Source: Bacillus sp. OK048 (GTDB taxonomy: Bacteria; Bacillota; Bacilli; Bacillales; Cytobacillaceae). From it: a stretch of 64,000 bases of DNA. This document shows, one piece after another, positions 36,854 through 47,713 of the stretch (position 1 is the stretch's first letter; each line of letters begins with the position of its first letter). Both the position numbers and the translations under genes were made by a program. The stretch spans positions 372,001 to 436,000 of the forward strand of contig NZ_FNHN01000003.1 in the NCBI RefSeq assembly GCF_900103525.1, read 5' to 3'. The notes under the pieces were generated by a model. It ran no database searches, was not told where the DNA came from, and worked only from the letters and a program-made list of their open reading frames with translations.

Positions 36854-38343
36854 TCACTCAACTCACTATTTAGTAGAATATTGGCTAAATAATCCTTCCA
36901 CATTCCTTCATTAGCAGGATTTGTATTTAACCGTTCAGCAGCTTGATATTGATCTAGCCTTACACCACAAATATCACAGCAATTTCTTACTTTTTCTTTA
37001 GCAGCCTCTTCATTAAAATAATCTAAAATCAGTTCTCTTCTACATAAATTTGACTTTATCCACTTTTTCAAATAATGGATATTATTTTTCTTTATCGTTA
37101 CCCTTTCTTTTACAAATTCCTTCAAGCTTTGCCTTATTTGTTCAAGATTAGAAGGAGTTTGTGGATGTTGGATAAATTCCTGGATTATCCGCCATTGGAC
37201 CTCTGAAAAACCTCCATTTTCCCTGAAGTGTTGATTTTTCTCAAGAAGGTTATTACCGGATAATTGGGAAAATAGCCAATCAATTTGTAATTCTGATGGC
37301 AACTCTCCCTCAGCGAGTTGTACAGGAAGCTGTTCATCCCCAGGTGAATAGAGCATGATCGCAATGCTATCCTTACCATCCCGTCCAGCTCTGCCAATCT
37401 CTTGTAGGTAAGATTCAATTTGCATCGGCATATGGTAATGGATAATAAATCGGATATTTTCCTTGTTAACACCCATCCCAAAAGCACTCGTTGCACAAAT
37501 TACGTCTAGTTGCCCATGGATAAATTGTTGTTGGATTAAGATTCTTTGTTCCTGCTCTAATCCTCCATGGTAGGCCATGACCCTGTTAATTCCCTTCTCT
37601 GCGATTAGGGTAGCCATTTGTTCAGCAACCTTTTTACTCGAAAAATAAATAATTCCAGGCTTTTGCAGCTGAAGAACTAATTCTATCAACCGGGATTGTT
37701 TATCATGATAATTTGGTACCTCTTCAATAAAAAAAGCAATATTTGGCCGGTCAATCGTTGACTCAATTTTATTAAATTCCTGTAAGCCAAGAGATTGAAT
37801 AATATCTTCCCTTACTTTTTTGGTTGCGGTTGCGGTCAGAGCTAAAGTTAAGGGATTCCCCAGTTTGTTTCTAAATTCCCCCAATTTTGAATAATCTGGA
37901 CGAAAGTCATATCCCCATTGTGAAATACAATGGGCTTCATCCACTACAAATAAGGCTATGGTTAGGGATTGCAGCCTTTTGATTATTGCAGGTATACTTA
38001 ACATTTCTGGTGAGACAAAAATATATTTATATTTTGATAAATTCCCTAAAACATAGCCTCTCTTTTCAGAATCAAGAAAAGAGTTCAATGCAATCACTCG
38101 TTTCTCACCAAACTTCATTAATTGTTCCACTTGATCCTGCATAAGAGATAAAAGCGGAGAAATGATTAGGATTTGACCATCAAGACAATAACCGGGAAGT
38201 TGGTAACATAATGATTTTCCGGTACCAGTCGGAAGCATAGCGATTGTATCGTTCCCTCCGAGCAGAGACAAAATTACTTCCTTTTGACCTGTTTTAAATG
38301 TCTTATATCCAAAATATTTATATAAAATTTTTTCTAATTCCAT
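36850..38343 (-). CDS. recS: RecQ-family DNA helicase (RecS-like)
   Basis: This is a 497-residue 3'-5' DNA helicase of the short RecQ type. Motifs visible are [12 protein letters not shown] (about 39-50), DEAHC (about 136-140), ALTATATKK, and motif [12 protein letters not shown] (about 315-324). A zinc-binding cysteine set ends in CCDICG near 460-465. It lacks the C-terminal HRDC domain, as in B. subtilis RecS (ypbC), which has the same length and position. It overlaps ypbB by ten bases. Confidence 0.92.
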   Translation of the reverse strand: MELEKILYKYFGYKTFKTGQKEVILSLLGGNDTIAMLPTGTGKSLCYQLPGYCLDGQILIISPLLSLMQDQVEQLMKFGEKRVIALNSFLDSEKRGYVLGNLSKYKYIFVSPEMLSIPAIIKRLQSLTIALFVVDEAHCISQWGYDFRPDYSKLGEFRNKLGNPLTLALTATATKKVREDIIQSLGLQEFNKIESTIDRPNIAFFIEEVPNYHDKQSRLIELVLQLQKPGIIYFSSKKVAEQMATLIAEKGINRVMAYHGGLEQEQRILIQQQFIHGQLDVICATSAFGMGVNKENIRFIIHYHMPMQIESYLQEIGRAGRDGKDSIAIMLYSPGDEQLPVQLAEGELPSELQIDWLFSQLSGNNLLEKNQHFRENGGFSEVQWRIIQEFIQHPQTPSNLEQIRQSLKEFVKERVTIKKNNIHYLKKWIKSNLCRRELILDYFNEEAAKEKVRNCCDICGVRLDQYQAAERLNTNPANEGMWKDYLANILLNSELSE

Positions 38344-39383
38344 TGTCTATCACCATACTTTGCAAGAACGAGCCTAATCTGAAAATAGGAAGCTGTTTTT
38401 TTTAAACTATTTCTAATTACTTTAAGCTGCCTGGTAGCTTCTTTACGAGAAATTTCTAAAATCTTATGTTGGACTTCTTCCTCTACAAACATGTTAATAG
38501 AAAAATCCTTAATATTGATAGCAAATTCTACAAGATGGTCTTCAATAGTACTTAATTTTAAGTTTCGAATGCTTGCAATTTCATCAAGCGAAAAACCCTG
38601 TTTTAAAAGTGTCCAGGTTTTACGAGAAGAAAGAGTTAACGAATCCTTTTGTTCTAAATTTGCGACAAGCGATGATAATACGGAAAAACGAGAAGGCTTT
38701 TCTTCAATCGTTTGAATCAAAAAATGAAGGATATTGTTAAATTCTAGATGATATTGGATAGAATCTATGTTCAACATTTTCGCAGTTTGAGCAGAGGTCA
38801 ATCCAATTTGCTGATATCCTGTTAATCGAAAAACCAGGATTGCAGGATTGATATCCTTTGCCTGTTCAAGACAATCAATTAATTCAGAGAATAGAAATTC
38901 TCCCAACTTCTGTTTTGGTAATGAGGAATACTTTAAGAAATCTTTTAACCAGTTATGAACATCAGTATTTTTCTGAATGGGGATGTATTTTGTTTCTCGA
39001 AATGTTATGTTGGAAGCTACTTGAGTTAGCAGGGACAATCTTTCCCATACTAGAGTTGCATATTGCTGATATCTCCATCCATTCATATAGATTGGCTGGG
39101 GTTGATTTAATAAGTAATCTCTGCCTGATACGGTAAGGAGAAATTTTTGTTCCCCTAATGGTGCAACTAATTTATTTTCAACTAAGCTGTTAAAAATCTT
39201 ATCAAAAGTTTCTCTCGGTAATGGTTCCAGAATTCGAAAATACTTCTGAAGTGAAAATAAATGAGCATCCTGAAGTGTTTGTGATGATTTTTTTCCATTT
39301 AAAAGATGATAGATGGAATAAATAGTTCTTTCACCATTTAATTGTCCTACACAATATAATAGTATGTTTTCAATATAACCCAT
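38334..39383 (-). CDS. ypbB: YpbB-like helix-turn-helix protein
   Basis: A 349-residue protein from [15 protein letters not shown]. The C-terminal part (about 255-300: [33 protein letters not shown]) is a helicase-associated HTH domain, and the gene is paired with a RecQ-type helicase. The two probably act together in DNA repair. The frame begins at GTG four codons earlier; the ATG with GGTGG upstream is preferred. The position matches B. subtilis ypbB next to fer. Confidence 0.85.
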   Translation of the reverse strand: MGYIENILLYCVGQLNGERTIYSIYHLLNGKKSSQTLQDAHLFSLQKYFRILEPLPRETFDKIFNSLVENKLVAPLGEQKFLLTVSGRDYLLNQPQPIYMNGWRYQQYATLVWERLSLLTQVASNITFRETKYIPIQKNTDVHNWLKDFLKYSSLPKQKLGEFLFSELIDCLEQAKDINPAILVFRLTGYQQIGLTSAQTAKMLNIDSIQYHLEFNNILHFLIQTIEEKPSRFSVLSSLVANLEQKDSLTLSSRKTWTLLKQGFSLDEIASIRNLKLSTIEDHLVEFAINIKDFSINMFVEEEVQHKILEISRKEATRQLKVIRNSLKKTASYFQIRLVLAKYGDRQWN

Positions 39384-39592
39384 TCTTTCCACCACTTTTT
39401 GCTGATAATCGACAAAATCACCTAATTTTCTATCCCTATTCTATCATGAAACTAGGACTAGTGTTGCTATAAAATGTGGAAGATTAGGGAATCCAAATTC
39501 TATTGCGCATTTTTCTATTGAAAAGTTACCCATTCAGTTTTACAATAGGAATGAGTAATGCGTTTCCATTATTATGATGGAAACGTTAGTAA

Positions 39593-39868
<276 letters not shown>

Positions 39869-39883
39869 AATTTTGTCATTAAA

Positions 39884-39941
39884 ATATTAATTAACACACA
39901 ACCCCTGCCAGTATTGGCAGGGGTTGTGTGTTAATTAATAT
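39884..39941. terminator. 27-bp perfect hairpin between convergent fer and ribU
   Basis: The arms at 39884-39910 and 39915-39941 are perfectly complementary over 27 bp around the loop GTAT. The core CCCCTGCCA/TGGCAGGGG is GC-rich and the outer part AT-rich, so the T-rich outer arms may stand in for a U tract in both directions. The position suits a bidirectional terminator, but the stem is unusually long. Confidence 0.75.
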
Positions 39942-39977
39942 GAAAAGAAACCAGGATAGCCTAGTTTCCTTTTTCAT

Positions 39978-40547
39978 TTATGCACTTTTTACAGTAGTTA
40001 ATTTATTTATCCATGTCTGCATTCTAATGAATAGCAGCATAAATATGGAAGACATGATTATGCCTTTTAGAATATTAAAAGGTAAGATAGCAGGTACGAC
40101 TAAATTACGCATATCAGGAAACTTTAACAGCGATGTGTAAGCCGGTAAAATAAATAGGTAATTTAATATGCTCATCATTACCGCCATAAAAACGGTTCCG
40201 ACTATAAGTGCAAGTGTCATTCCTTTTCTGGTTCTCATTTTGTTATATACATAATAAGTAGGTAATACAAACAAAATACCAGCTAAAAAATTTGCAATAT
40301 GACCGACAGGAACTCCTGTTGCGCTCCCAGTAGCAAAATAATTGAGTGCATTTTTGAAAAACTCGACTAAAACACCTGCTACAGGACCAAAAATTAATGC
40401 TGCGATTAATGCTGGAATATCGCTGAAATCAATAAATAAAAAATTTGGAAATAGCGGAAGCGGGAAGTTTATCAGCATTAAAAGATATGCGATACTGCTC
40501 AGCATTCCAATTGACACAATTGCTTTGACACTTAACTTTTTCTTCAT
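39978..40547 (-). CDS. ribU: Riboflavin transporter (ECF S component)
   Basis: Also called fmnP/ypaA. This 189-residue hydrophobic protein has about five to six helices and is the riboflavin-specific substrate-binding subunit that works with the shared EcfAA'T module. KKKLSVKAIVSIGMLSSIAYLLM (read in two parts) starts the protein, and FFKNALNYFATGSATGVPVG (about 85-104) is typical of RibU. AAGGAGAGAGG fixes ATG 40547. Expression is controlled by the FMN riboswitch upstream. Confidence 0.93.
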   Translation of the reverse strand: MKKKLSVKAIVSIGMLSSIAYLLMLINFPLPLFPNFLFIDFSDIPALIAALIFGPVAGVLVEFFKNALNYFATGSATGVPVGHIANFLAGILFVLPTYYVYNKMRTRKGMTLALIVGTVFMAVMMSILNYLFILPAYTSLLKFPDMRNLVVPAILPFNILKGIIMSSIFMLLFIRMQTWINKLTTVKSA

Positions 40548-40611
40548 TTTCCTCTCTCCTTTTGGATCCATCGCGTTAGGAAGAGAGGTTCAGCAGCGTT
40601 TAAGGTGTCCT

Positions 40612-40647
40612 TGGAAAATAAAAAACCTCAAGAAAGATATCTTGAGG
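40612..40647 (-). terminator. Riboswitch-controlled terminator of ribU
   Basis: CCTCAAGA/TCTTGAGG-type arms (40626-40647) are followed by TTTTTTATTTT on the minus strand. The hairpin lies between the FMN aptamer and ribU, the expected expression platform. Confidence 0.85.
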
Positions 40648-40714
40648 GAGTTTACAAAGGCACTCTTAATAAACGTTCAGCAAATCAGCATTTTTTGAAC
40701 GTCGCAGAACCTCC

Positions 40715-40838
40715 ATCTTCTCCCATCCAGACTATACTGTCGGCTTTGGAATCGCACCAAATCCTGCCATAAGGCTCGCGGGCTTAGAGAGATAACTCTC
40801 AATACCGCCGATCGGGAATTTCACCCTGCCCCGAAGAT
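40715..40838 (-). promoter_or_regulatory. FMN riboswitch (RFN element)
   Basis: The minus strand shows the conserved RFN core: GGGGCAGGGTGAAATTCCC, GATCGGCGG, AGCCCGCGAGC, GGATTTGGTG, CCAAAGCCGACAGTATAG and TGGATGGGAGAAGAT. The P1 stem is ATCTTC/GAAGAT at the ends. FMN binding is expected to favour the downstream terminator and switch off ribU. Confidence 0.97.
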
Positions 40839-40862
40839 AGATCGATATTTAATTACGACTTT

Positions 40863-40891
40863 ATTATACTAATAATATTTAGTTTTGAAAA
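40863..40891 (-). promoter_or_regulatory. SigA promoter of the ribU transcript
   Basis: Minus-strand TTTTCA (40886-40891) and a perfect TATAAT (40863-40868) are separated by 17 bases, about 25 bases upstream of the riboswitch. Confidence 0.8.
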
Positions 40892-40924
40892 GGAAAATCG
40901 CTTAGGCAATGTTGACAAGTACAA

Positions 40925-40963
40925 TTTGAATAAAACCTGCTGACCAATAATGGCAAGCAGGTT
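40925..40963 (-). terminator. Intrinsic terminator after the M23 peptidase gene
   Basis: AACCTGCT/AGCAGGTT outer and CCA/TGG inner arms are followed by TTATTC on the minus strand. Confidence 0.7.
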
Positions 40964-40970
40964 CATGTTA

Positions 40971-41693
40971 TTATTTATCAATCACTAAAACTTGTTCCGG
41001 TTTGATGAGATCAGATTTTAGTTGATTGACTTCAATTAATTCAGCAACGGTAAGATTACTTTTCTTTGAGATGGCAGTTAGAGTGTCTCCGGCTTGTACA
41101 ATATAACGGGCCTTTTCACCTTTTACAGTCGTACTGGCAACTAAACTTTCCGTATTACCTGCCATCCCTTCCTTTACTGCCACACCTACCTCGGCATGAC
41201 CAAGTAGCTTTTCCGGATCAATGGCATTTTTCTTATCAAATGTCCATTCAATTTGATGACTCTCAAAATGCAGATGAACACCTGTTGATTCACCAGTTCT
41301 GCCCATAGTCCCGATTCTATCACCCTGTTTAATCGCTTGTCCTTCATTAACTAGACGATTATTTAAGTGGGCATACACGGTAACCAAATTATTGGGGTGA
41401 TTAATAAATATGACATTTCCATACGTATTCGAATAATAGGATTTACCCACTACCCCATCCTCCACAGCGATGATAGGAGAATTAAGGTTACCCGCTATAT
41501 CAATTCCCTTATGTGTTCCGTGCCTTGTTCCATATGTATCAGATATGACCCCATCTGTAGGCCATATCCATCCTGTATTTATTTCTGTTGCTTCTTGCAT
41601 ACTCGCCTCTGCCTGTTTACCGCCTAAAAACAATAAACTCACACAAAGCGCCATAATTGCGGCGATAAGGAGCCGCCTTATGTAGTCTCGCAT
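40971..41693 (-). CDS. M23 family metallopeptidase with LysM domain
   Basis: From MRDYIRRLLIAAIMA (240 residues), a signal peptide or anchor ends near AEA (about 30). The LytM-type M23 domain (about 45-155) has zinc ligands H and D in HKGIDIAG and HLHFE near 140; a second conserved His is in YAHLNNR. A C-terminal LysM (YIVQAGDTLTAISKKSNL) binds peptidoglycan. An exported wall endopeptidase is expected. AAGGAGG places the start; the frame is open 32 codons upstream. In B. subtilis serA and aroC-type genes lie here instead. Confidence 0.85.
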   Translation of the reverse strand: MRDYIRRLLIAAIMALCVSLLFLGGKQAEASMQEATEINTGWIWPTDGVISDTYGTRHGTHKGIDIAGNLNSPIIAVEDGVVGKSYYSNTYGNVIFINHPNNLVTVYAHLNNRLVNEGQAIKQGDRIGTMGRTGESTGVHLHFESHQIEWTFDKKNAIDPEKLLGHAEVGVAVKEGMAGNTESLVASTTVKGEKARYIVQAGDTLTAISKKSNLTVAELIEVNQLKSDLIKPEQVLVIDK

Positions 41694-41827
41694 TTGATTT
41701 TTTTCCTCCTTAATCTTTTCCTCTCCTCCACACCATATGTTTATCTGCTGGTGTTTAGAACATATAGTAAGGTATGTGAGGTTAAGCATACTTGTTATAA
41801 TTTGGAGAGAAATGGTTTTTTATTCAT

Positions 41828-41865
41828 AAAAAAAGATTAACCGATTCGCTGGTTAATCTTTTTTT
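41828..41865 (-). terminator. Intrinsic terminator after rsiX
   Basis: A 13-bp stem (AAAAAGATTAACC arm) with an 8-nt loop is followed by TTTTTTT on the minus strand. Confidence 0.9.
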
Positions 41866-41871
41866 CTCACA

Positions 41872-43056
41872 TTATTGGATTAGACGTAGATTTGCTGCTA
41901 ACGGAACCTTTATTTCCTTAGAAAGATCAAAAGGTCCTAAAAGTTGGATTGGTGGATTTACTATCGCTATTGTCTCTATCCCAAACTCCTTTGCAGTTAA
42001 TAAAATTGCTTCGAAGGAAATTACTGTTGCAAGGTTATTTTCCATTTTTGAATTTTCATCCATGTTGATTATTAATCTATTTTCTTTAATCGAAAATTCC
42101 TTAAATGTGAATGAAGGACCTATTGAGGCTGTTAAGCCAAGTTCTTGTTGACCTGCCTTCATTGCCTCAAATGCCTCGTTAAGATTTTGATATTTTTCTG
42201 TCGATGGAACCAAGTAGATGCTATCCATTCCATCTGGTGTATAAGAAAAGTATGCATGTTTTCCTACTGGCTCAACTTTCATTTCTTTAATAAAACCATG
42301 ATTCCCAAGTTCTATTCCCGGCTGACCGTTTGTGGTAAAAATAATTTTATTTACTTTACTATTCGAAGCTATGTTATTATTCAAAGAATGAATAAAAATT
42401 GTTTCAGCTGTAGAACCTTGCCCATATTTATGATCACTAGGTACGTCTACAGTGACGGTATTCGTATTACTATCCCATTTAAAAGTTGCGTTTAAAGGGT
42501 AATAGTCGGTTAATCCCCATTCCTCTTCTTTTAATAAGCCCATTGATTCAGTAAAAACTGTCAGCCAATCCTTACTAGTGTCTGGATTTACAACTGTAGA
42601 AATAGGCACTAACATTTGTACTTGCGAATCAGGAATCCAATACGTTATTACGGTCCCATTCCCAATTTCGTCATCATATATAGCTGATTTATTACTACCG
42701 GTCATCATTTTCAGTTCCGGCTCTGATATCTCTTGCCCACGGTCAGCTGTGTCTGCTTTTTTCAACAGATTCGCTGAATTTTCATCAGAGAGGCTTATCT
42801 TCTCTTCACTGGACGAGTTCTCCTGTTTCAGACTATCAAAGGAATATTCTGTTCCACCTAACAGATTAGGAACTAATAAGATAATAAGGAGTAGAGCTGC
42901 AGCTGTAGCCAATCCTGGTACTACCCATGCAGGTTTTTTTCTCTGTTTAATAGAAAGATTTTGATAAATGTCACGAGGATTGCGATTATCTTGTATTCTG
43001 GGCATTTGCCTGAGTAATTCTTCGAGCTGCTTATCGCTCCACTCTGACTTTTTCAC
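41872..43056 (-). CDS. rsiX: Anti-sigma factor RsiX
   Basis: This is the membrane anti-sigma factor for SigX. The 394 residues have an N-terminal cytoplasmic sigma-binding region (KKSEWSDKQLEELLRQMPRI), one membrane helix (about 43-64: WVVPGLATAAALLLIILLV), and an extracytoplasmic part with two repeat-like halves ending KEIKVPLAANLRLIQ. It is slightly longer than B. subtilis RsiX (about 368). The GTG start overlaps sigX by 26 bases, with AAAGGAGGG inside sigX, giving coupled synthesis. Confidence 0.92.
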   Translation of the reverse strand: MKKSEWSDKQLEELLRQMPRIQDNRNPRDIYQNLSIKQRKKPAWVVPGLATAAALLLIILLVPNLLGGTEYSFDSLKQENSSSEEKISLSDENSANLLKKADTADRGQEISEPELKMMTGSNKSAIYDDEIGNGTVITYWIPDSQVQMLVPISTVVNPDTSKDWLTVFTESMGLLKEEEWGLTDYYPLNATFKWDSNTNTVTVDVPSDHKYGQGSTAETIFIHSLNNNIASNSKVNKIIFTTNGQPGIELGNHGFIKEMKVEPVGKHAYFSYTPDGMDSIYLVPSTEKYQNLNEAFEAMKAGQQELGLTASIGPSFTFKEFSIKENRLIINMDENSKMENNLATVISFEAILLTAKEFGIETIAIVNPPIQLLGPFDLSKEIKVPLAANLRLIQ

Positions 43057-43582
43057 TTTCTAATCCCTCCTTTTCATTTACTATTTCCATATGCTTCTTT
43101 AATATTTTCAATGCTCGGTGTTGCGTTGTTTTCACTTTACTTTCTGTCCAGCCAAGTGCCTCGGCAGTTTCAGTTATCGATAAATCATTTAAAAAACGAA
43201 AAATGATAACAGAACGTTGGTCAACCGTGCAATGATTCAAACATTGATAAATCCACTTGATTTCTTCTTTTTGAATGGTTATTTCTTCTGGAATTGGATA
43301 CTCATCCTTTACTTGACTTTCCGACCAATCAAATTTTTCTAGCAATCTGCCCTTCCAGCCCTTTTGCTTCCGAAATGAATCAATCGCAACATTTCGTGCG
43401 ATAGAAAAAAGCCATGTTTTTTCACTGCTTTTTCCTTCAAAGCGCTGGTAGGATTTAAAAACTCTAATATAAACTTCTTGAACTAGGTCCTCTGCCTGTT
43501 CTTTGTTTCTAACCATATAAAATAAAAATTGAAAAACATCATGATGATATTTTTGATATAGCTCATCGAAAACGGAGTCCAT
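43031..43582 (-). CDS. sigX: ECF sigma factor SigX
   Basis: In B. subtilis SigX controls cell-envelope charge and membrane-modification genes. The 183 residues show region 2 (YQKYHHDVFQFLFYMVRNKEQAEDLVQEVYIRVF, about 10-43) and region 4 (LTITETAEALGWTESKVKTTQHRALK-type HTH, about 135-165). GGGGAGGGG precedes the ATG. A typical ECF promoter lies just upstream, consistent with autoregulation, and its anti-sigma gene follows. Confidence 0.94.
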   Translation of the reverse strand: MDSVFDELYQKYHHDVFQFLFYMVRNKEQAEDLVQEVYIRVFKSYQRFEGKSSEKTWLFSIARNVAIDSFRKQKGWKGRLLEKFDWSESQVKDEYPIPEEITIQKEEIKWIYQCLNHCTVDQRSVIIFRFLNDLSITETAEALGWTESKVKTTQHRALKILKKHMEIVNEKEGLESEKVRVER

Positions 43583-43607
43583 CCATTCCCCTCCCCGTTC
43601 ATAGAAT

Positions 43608-43636
43608 TAGTCGTTATTTATGTACAAAAAGTTTCA
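43608..43636 (-). promoter_or_regulatory. ECF-type (SigX) promoter of sigX-rsiX
   Basis: Minus-strand TGAAAC (43631-43636) and CGACTA (43608-43613) are 17 bases apart with a T-rich spacer start. This is the ECF consensus (SigX/SigW type) and lies about 25 bases upstream of sigX, as expected for autoregulation. Confidence 0.75.
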
Positions 43637-43692
43637 CATATTAACTATAGACTGTTTATAGAAAATTGTGAAGGCAGGTAAACAATATTAAA

Positions 43693-43720
43693 CAAAAAAC
43701 CCACCATTTAAGGTGAGTTT
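43693..43720 (-). terminator. Intrinsic terminator downstream of resE
   Basis: AAAC-CACC/GGTG-GTTT arms with a 6-nt loop are followed by TTTTTTG on the minus strand. It separates resDE from the sigX promoter. Confidence 0.8.
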
Positions 43721-43732
43721 AGAAAGTATAGA

Positions 43733-43855
43733 GGAATGAATTTAAACCGATACCATGGTTCCCGCTTAATCGCCGTGTTTAGCTTCAAGTCTACATCGCT
43801 AAACAGGGTGTTTCTGCTTTTAATGTTTCCCGTGAATCAAGAGAAATCGCCATTA
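43733..43855. other. Unexplained structured intergenic segment
   Basis: Between the resE stop and the terminator is a comparatively GC-rich, non-coding stretch. It contains an 8-bp perfect stem TGTTTAGC/GCTAAACA (43776-43783 and 43798-43805, 14-nt loop) and the palindrome ACCATGGT. It may be the resE 3' untranslated region, a decayed repeat or a small RNA; I cannot decide. Confidence 0.4.
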
Positions 43856-43860
43856 TTTTC

Positions 43861-45642
43861 TTATTTTCGAGGAAGCAAGAAGGTAAATGTCGTTCCCTGT
43901 CCAATTTTACTTTGTACAGAAATATGACCACGATGAGCATCAATAATATTTTTTACAATTGCCAGTCCCAATCCAGTTCCAGCTCTGCCTCTAGTACGTG
44001 CTTTATCAGCTTTATAAAAGCGATCAAAAACGAATGGTAAATCTTCTTCAGGTATTCCAGACCCCGAATCAGACACTTCCACTTTTATTCCGAAATCATC
44101 GGTTTTTACACGTAACTTTACAGAACCGCCTTGAGGTGTATGTCTAATGGCATTATCAATTAAATTGGTCAGTACTTGTTCGATACGATCAGGATCGAAT
44201 AGTAAGTTAGGAATGTCATGTTCTAGGTCAGCACTTATCGTGATTTCATTGTCTCTTGCAAACCCTTGAAATTTATGAACGATTCTATTCATAAATGAAT
44301 CTAGGTTAACCACATCTAAGTTTAATTGAATATGCCCTGCTTCCATTCTTGCGAGATCAAGCAGCTCATTAACAAGGCGCCCCATCCTCAATGATTCATC
44401 ATAGATAACTTTAGCCATTTCCTTTTTCTCTTCTTGAGACTCGGCTATATCATCTACAATGGCTTCACTATAGCCCTGTAACATGGAAATCGGTGTTCTT
44501 AGCTCATGAGAAACATTTGCAATAAAGTCTTTTCTCATCTTTTCTAATACTCGTTCATCTGTCATATCTCTTAGAACAGCAACAGCCCCACGGATGAAGC
44601 GATTACTATAAAGTGGGCTGACTAGAACAACCCAATGGCGACCTTGAAGCGTTATTTCCCCTATTTGCTCTTTCTCCGTATCAACTGCTTTTTGAAAAAG
44701 ATCCATTGCTTCTGTTGGTATTTCGTCTGAAGTAGCGCCGGAACTACCTTTTTCATAGTACCAATATTGCAAAAAACGGTCCGCAGGAGGATTCGTTATC
44801 AAGATGGTTCCATCTCGATTGAAGGTAATAACTCCATCTGCCATACTACTTAGAATACTGGCTAGCTGCTCTTTTTCCTGGCTAAGGGCATTCATATTGA
44901 ACTTTAACTGCCGCCCCATTTGATTAAATGCAGTTGCAAGTTCCCCAATTTCATCATGAGTAAGAATTGGTACTTTCGTATCAAACTTCCCTCTTGCCAC
45001 TTCGAAGGCTGCTTCCCTCATTTTTCTTAATGGTGCAGTAATTCTAGTAGAGAGGAAGAAGGCAAAAATAGTTGTTAGGATAATAGCGACACCCGCTACA
45101 AGTAAAATAAAATTAGTTGTTGAATGAGTAGTTTCTTGGACCACCTCTAGGGATTGATAGATAAAAACAGCGCCACTTTGTCCTTCATCCATGAGTAGCG
45201 GTACACCAATAATGGAATATTTTGCAATGTCGTTCTCTGAATCCTTAGATGAAAGCTTTGAGACTTTTTCAACTTTTATATTTTCTTTAAAAACAGTGGA
45301 CAATTCGACATCATTTCGTATATCTTCAATTGATAACTTTACTGATTTTTCCGAATTAGGAGAGTAATAAACCTCTTGGTCATTTTTAATGATGACCACA
45401 TTTGTAACATCATCAATAATTTCCCAAGAGATTTCTAATCCTAAAGGAAATTGCTCACCAGGATGATTTACCAATACTTTAGCAATTTTTTCAGCCTGGT
45501 GAGTTAAATCATTTTTGGTTTCCATAAGATTGTTATTCTCGAAAAATTCTAAGAGCATGACAGTTAAAATGAAAAGGATAAAGGCAACCAAAAATATGAT
45601 GGTAAGCCAGAGCTTACCAACTACACTTCGTAAAAAGGTCAT
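43861..45642 (-). CDS. resE: Sensor histidine kinase ResE
   Basis: ResE senses redox state and phosphorylates ResD. In 593 residues it has a first membrane helix (about 10-30), an extracytoplasmic sensor loop, a second helix (about 172-195), HAMP (about 195-248) and PAS (about 260-350). The HisKA box [16 protein letters not shown] holds the phospho-His near residue 375, and HATPase motifs [21 protein letters not shown] and GTGLGLAI follow. It overlaps resD by four bases. Confidence 0.95.
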   Translation of the reverse strand: MTFLRSVVGKLWLTIIFLVAFILFILTVMLLEFFENNNLMETKNDLTHQAEKIAKVLVNHPGEQFPLGLEISWEIIDDVTNVVIIKNDQEVYYSPNSEKSVKLSIEDIRNDVELSTVFKENIKVEKVSKLSSKDSENDIAKYSIIGVPLLMDEGQSGAVFIYQSLEVVQETTHSTTNFILLVAGVAIILTTIFAFFLSTRITAPLRKMREAAFEVARGKFDTKVPILTHDEIGELATAFNQMGRQLKFNMNALSQEKEQLASILSSMADGVITFNRDGTILITNPPADRFLQYWYYEKGSSGATSDEIPTEAMDLFQKAVDTEKEQIGEITLQGRHWVVLVSPLYSNRFIRGAVAVLRDMTDERVLEKMRKDFIANVSHELRTPISMLQGYSEAIVDDIAESQEEKKEMAKVIYDESLRMGRLVNELLDLARMEAGHIQLNLDVVNLDSFMNRIVHKFQGFARDNEITISADLEHDIPNLLFDPDRIEQVLTNLIDNAIRHTPQGGSVKLRVKTDDFGIKVEVSDSGSGIPEEDLPFVFDRFYKADKARTRGRAGTGLGLAIVKNIIDAHRGHISVQSKIGQGTTFTFLLPRK

Positions 45643-46355
45643 TCATTAACTACCTCAAATTTGTAGCCGACTCCCCAAACTGTTACAATCATTCTCGCAG
45701 CTTGTTCAGAGACTTTATTTAATTTCTCACGAAGGCGTTTAACATGGGTATCAACCGTACGCAAATCACCAAAAAATTCGTAATGCCAAACTTCTTTCAG
45801 TAATTGCTCGCGGTCAAATACCTTGTCAGGTGATTTAGCAAGGAAATAGAGTAATTCGTATTCTTTTGGAGTTAAACTTACTTCCTTACCATCAGCCATA
45901 ACCCTATGTGCATCATTATCAATTGTTAAATGTGGGAAAACAATTACGTCCTTAGTCGTTGTTTCTGTTTGAAGATAACTAGTTTGAGAAGATCTCCTTA
46001 ATAGAGCTTTTACACGCAACACAACTTCCCTTGGGCTGAATGGTTTAACAATATAATCATCCGTACCAACTTCAAATCCTTGTACACGATTAACCTCTTC
46101 ACCTTTAGCCGTTAACATAATTACTGGAGTAGCTTTCTTTTCTCTTAACTCACGACAAACCTCGATACCATCTTTACCAGGCATCATCAAATCTAAAAGG
46201 ATTACATCATAGTCATTTGCAATCGCTTTCGCTAATGCTTCATTACCATCTTCTGCTTCATCAATTGAATATTCTTCACGCTCTAAGTACATTTTTAATA
46301 AACGACGAATTCTTTCCTCATCATCTACTACTAAAATCCTCACGTCTTTATCCAT
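45639..46355 (-). CDS. resD: Response regulator ResD
   Basis: An OmpR/PhoB-type regulator that in B. subtilis activates res, qcr, cta and anaerobic genes. From [15 protein letters not shown] (238 residues), acidic pocket DD at 11-12, phospho-Asp in [11 protein letters not shown] at about 55, Lys in IVKPFSP near 105, and a C-terminal winged helix ([34 protein letters not shown]). GGGGGGATT fixes the ATG, five codons into the open frame. Confidence 0.96.
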   Translation of the reverse strand: MDKDVRILVVDDEERIRRLLKMYLEREEYSIDEAEDGNEALAKAIANDYDVILLDLMMPGKDGIEVCRELREKKATPVIMLTAKGEEVNRVQGFEVGTDDYIVKPFSPREVVLRVKALLRRSSQTSYLQTETTTKDVIVFPHLTIDNDAHRVMADGKEVSLTPKEYELLYFLAKSPDKVFDREQLLKEVWHYEFFGDLRTVDTHVKRLREKLNKVSEQAARMIVTVWGVGYKFEVVNE

Positions 46356-46478
46356 TATTAATCCCCCCATGCAGTTATTTTACAAAATATGCACACTTTC
46401 TTCTATACATAATAGGAAAGTCCTTGAAAAAAGTGTCGAATTTTTGACAACTTAACTTCTATCAAGCTAAAGAGTTGC

Positions 46479-46512
46479 AAAAATGGCCTTTACTTAATAG
46501 AAAGTAAAGGCT
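46479..46512 (-). terminator. Intrinsic terminator after resC
   Basis: GCCTTTACTT/AAGTAAAGGC arms are followed by TTTTTGC on the minus strand, between resABC and resDE. Read-through into resDE is reported for B. subtilis. Confidence 0.8.
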
Positions 46513-46528
46513 ATAAAATTCACATTTT

Positions 46529-47713
46529 TTACCCAGCGTAGGAATGAAGTCCTGCAATTACTAGGTTTACCGCCACCAAGTTAAACATAATGATGACAAA
46601 ACCAATTACTGCAAGCCATGCGGATTTTTCACCGTGCCACCCCTTTGAAAGACGAAGGTGTAAAAAGGCTGCGTAAAATAACCATGTAACTAATGCCCAA
46701 ACCTCTTTAGGATCCCAGCCCCAGAACCTGGTCCAGGCAATTTGAGCCCATATCATTGCAAATATTAATGCACCTAAAGTAAAGACCGGGAATCCAATCA
46801 ACACTGAACGATAACTTATTTCATCAACAAAATCTAGGTTTATATTTTTAACTAAAGGTTGTAGTGCTGCAGAAATACGCTTTCTTAATATTAATCTTAT
46901 TAATCCGTAAAGGATGAAACCACCAATAAATGACCAAATAACAGAATTCATTTTCTTTGCATTTATGATCGCAGGCATTTCAACAAGAGGTTCAAACTTT
47001 CCTTCCGTTAGTAACTCCCCTTTATGAGGCCCGGTAATCGCTGGCATTGTGTATTCAATTTTAGCCTCTAGTTCGTTCTTATTGATCCAATTAAATTCTG
47101 CTTTATAGTCCATAGATGAAAATAATGTGGATACAAGGACAAAACCTAATGTGGTCACTAACCCAAACATCACCGTTTCCAGCCAAAAGGTTCTCTTACT
47201 GGATTTAGACTGGTCTATTACCTTTACTAGATAAATTAATCCAGCAGCGAAGCTTATAGCTAAAATAGCTTCTCCTAAAGCTGCAGTCGTAACATGGATA
47301 TGAAGCCAGTCACTTTGCAGCGCAGGTATTAATGGAGAGATGTCTCTTGGAAACATACTTGCGTATGCAATGACAAGTATGGCAACAGGCATGGTGAACA
47401 ACCCAAGAAGTGGGGTCCGATAAATAAAATATATAACAATGAATGCACCAACCAGACACATTCCAAAGAAAGTTGTAAATTCAAATAAATTACTAACAGG
47501 GGCATGTCCTGCGGCAATCCATCTAGTGATAAAATAACCAACTTGGGCAATAAAGCCAATTATTGTTAAAAAAACAGCAATTTTTCCCCAGCGATTTGTG
47601 CCCTTCTTTTCTCCAATATCCTTCTTAGCCTTAATGGCTCCACCAAAGAAGAGAGTCGCAACTAAATATAGAATAAATGCAATATAAAGTAAATTACTAC
47701 TTATTGTTACCAA
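46529..47713 (-). CDS. resC: Cytochrome c biogenesis protein ResC (CcsA/CcsB type)
   Basis: This is the haem-handling membrane subunit of the system II cytochrome c synthase, paired with ResB. The 394 residues have about eight helices and the WWD-like haem signature [22 protein letters not shown] (read around residues 325-346), plus conserved His in the [14 protein letters not shown] and [10 protein letters not shown] segments. The stop of resB directly abuts its ATG. Confidence 0.94.
   Translation of the reverse strand: MVTISSNLLYIAFILYLVATLFFGGAIKAKKDIGEKKGTNRWGKIAVFLTIIGFIAQVGYFITRWIAAGHAPVSNLFEFTTFFGMCLVGAFIVIYFIYRTPLLGLFTMPVAILVIAYASMFPRDISPLIPALQSDWLHIHVTTAALGEAILAISFAAGLIYLVKVIDQSKSSKRTFWLETVMFGLVTTLGFVLVSTLFSSMDYKAEFNWINKNELEAKIEYTMPAITGPHKGELLTEGKFEPLVEMPAIINAKKMNSVIWSFIGGFILYGLIRLILRKRISAALQPLVKNINLDFVDEISYRSVLIGFPVFTLGALIFAMIWAQIAWTRFWGWDPKEVWALVTWLFYAAFLHLRLSKGWHGEKSAWLAVIGFVIIMFNLVAVNLVIAGLHSYAG

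Noticed and set aside
43736..43927. Plus-strand frame running from the resE-sigX spacer into resE
   Set aside because: No ribosome site, overlaps the resE C-terminus antisense and resembles no protein.
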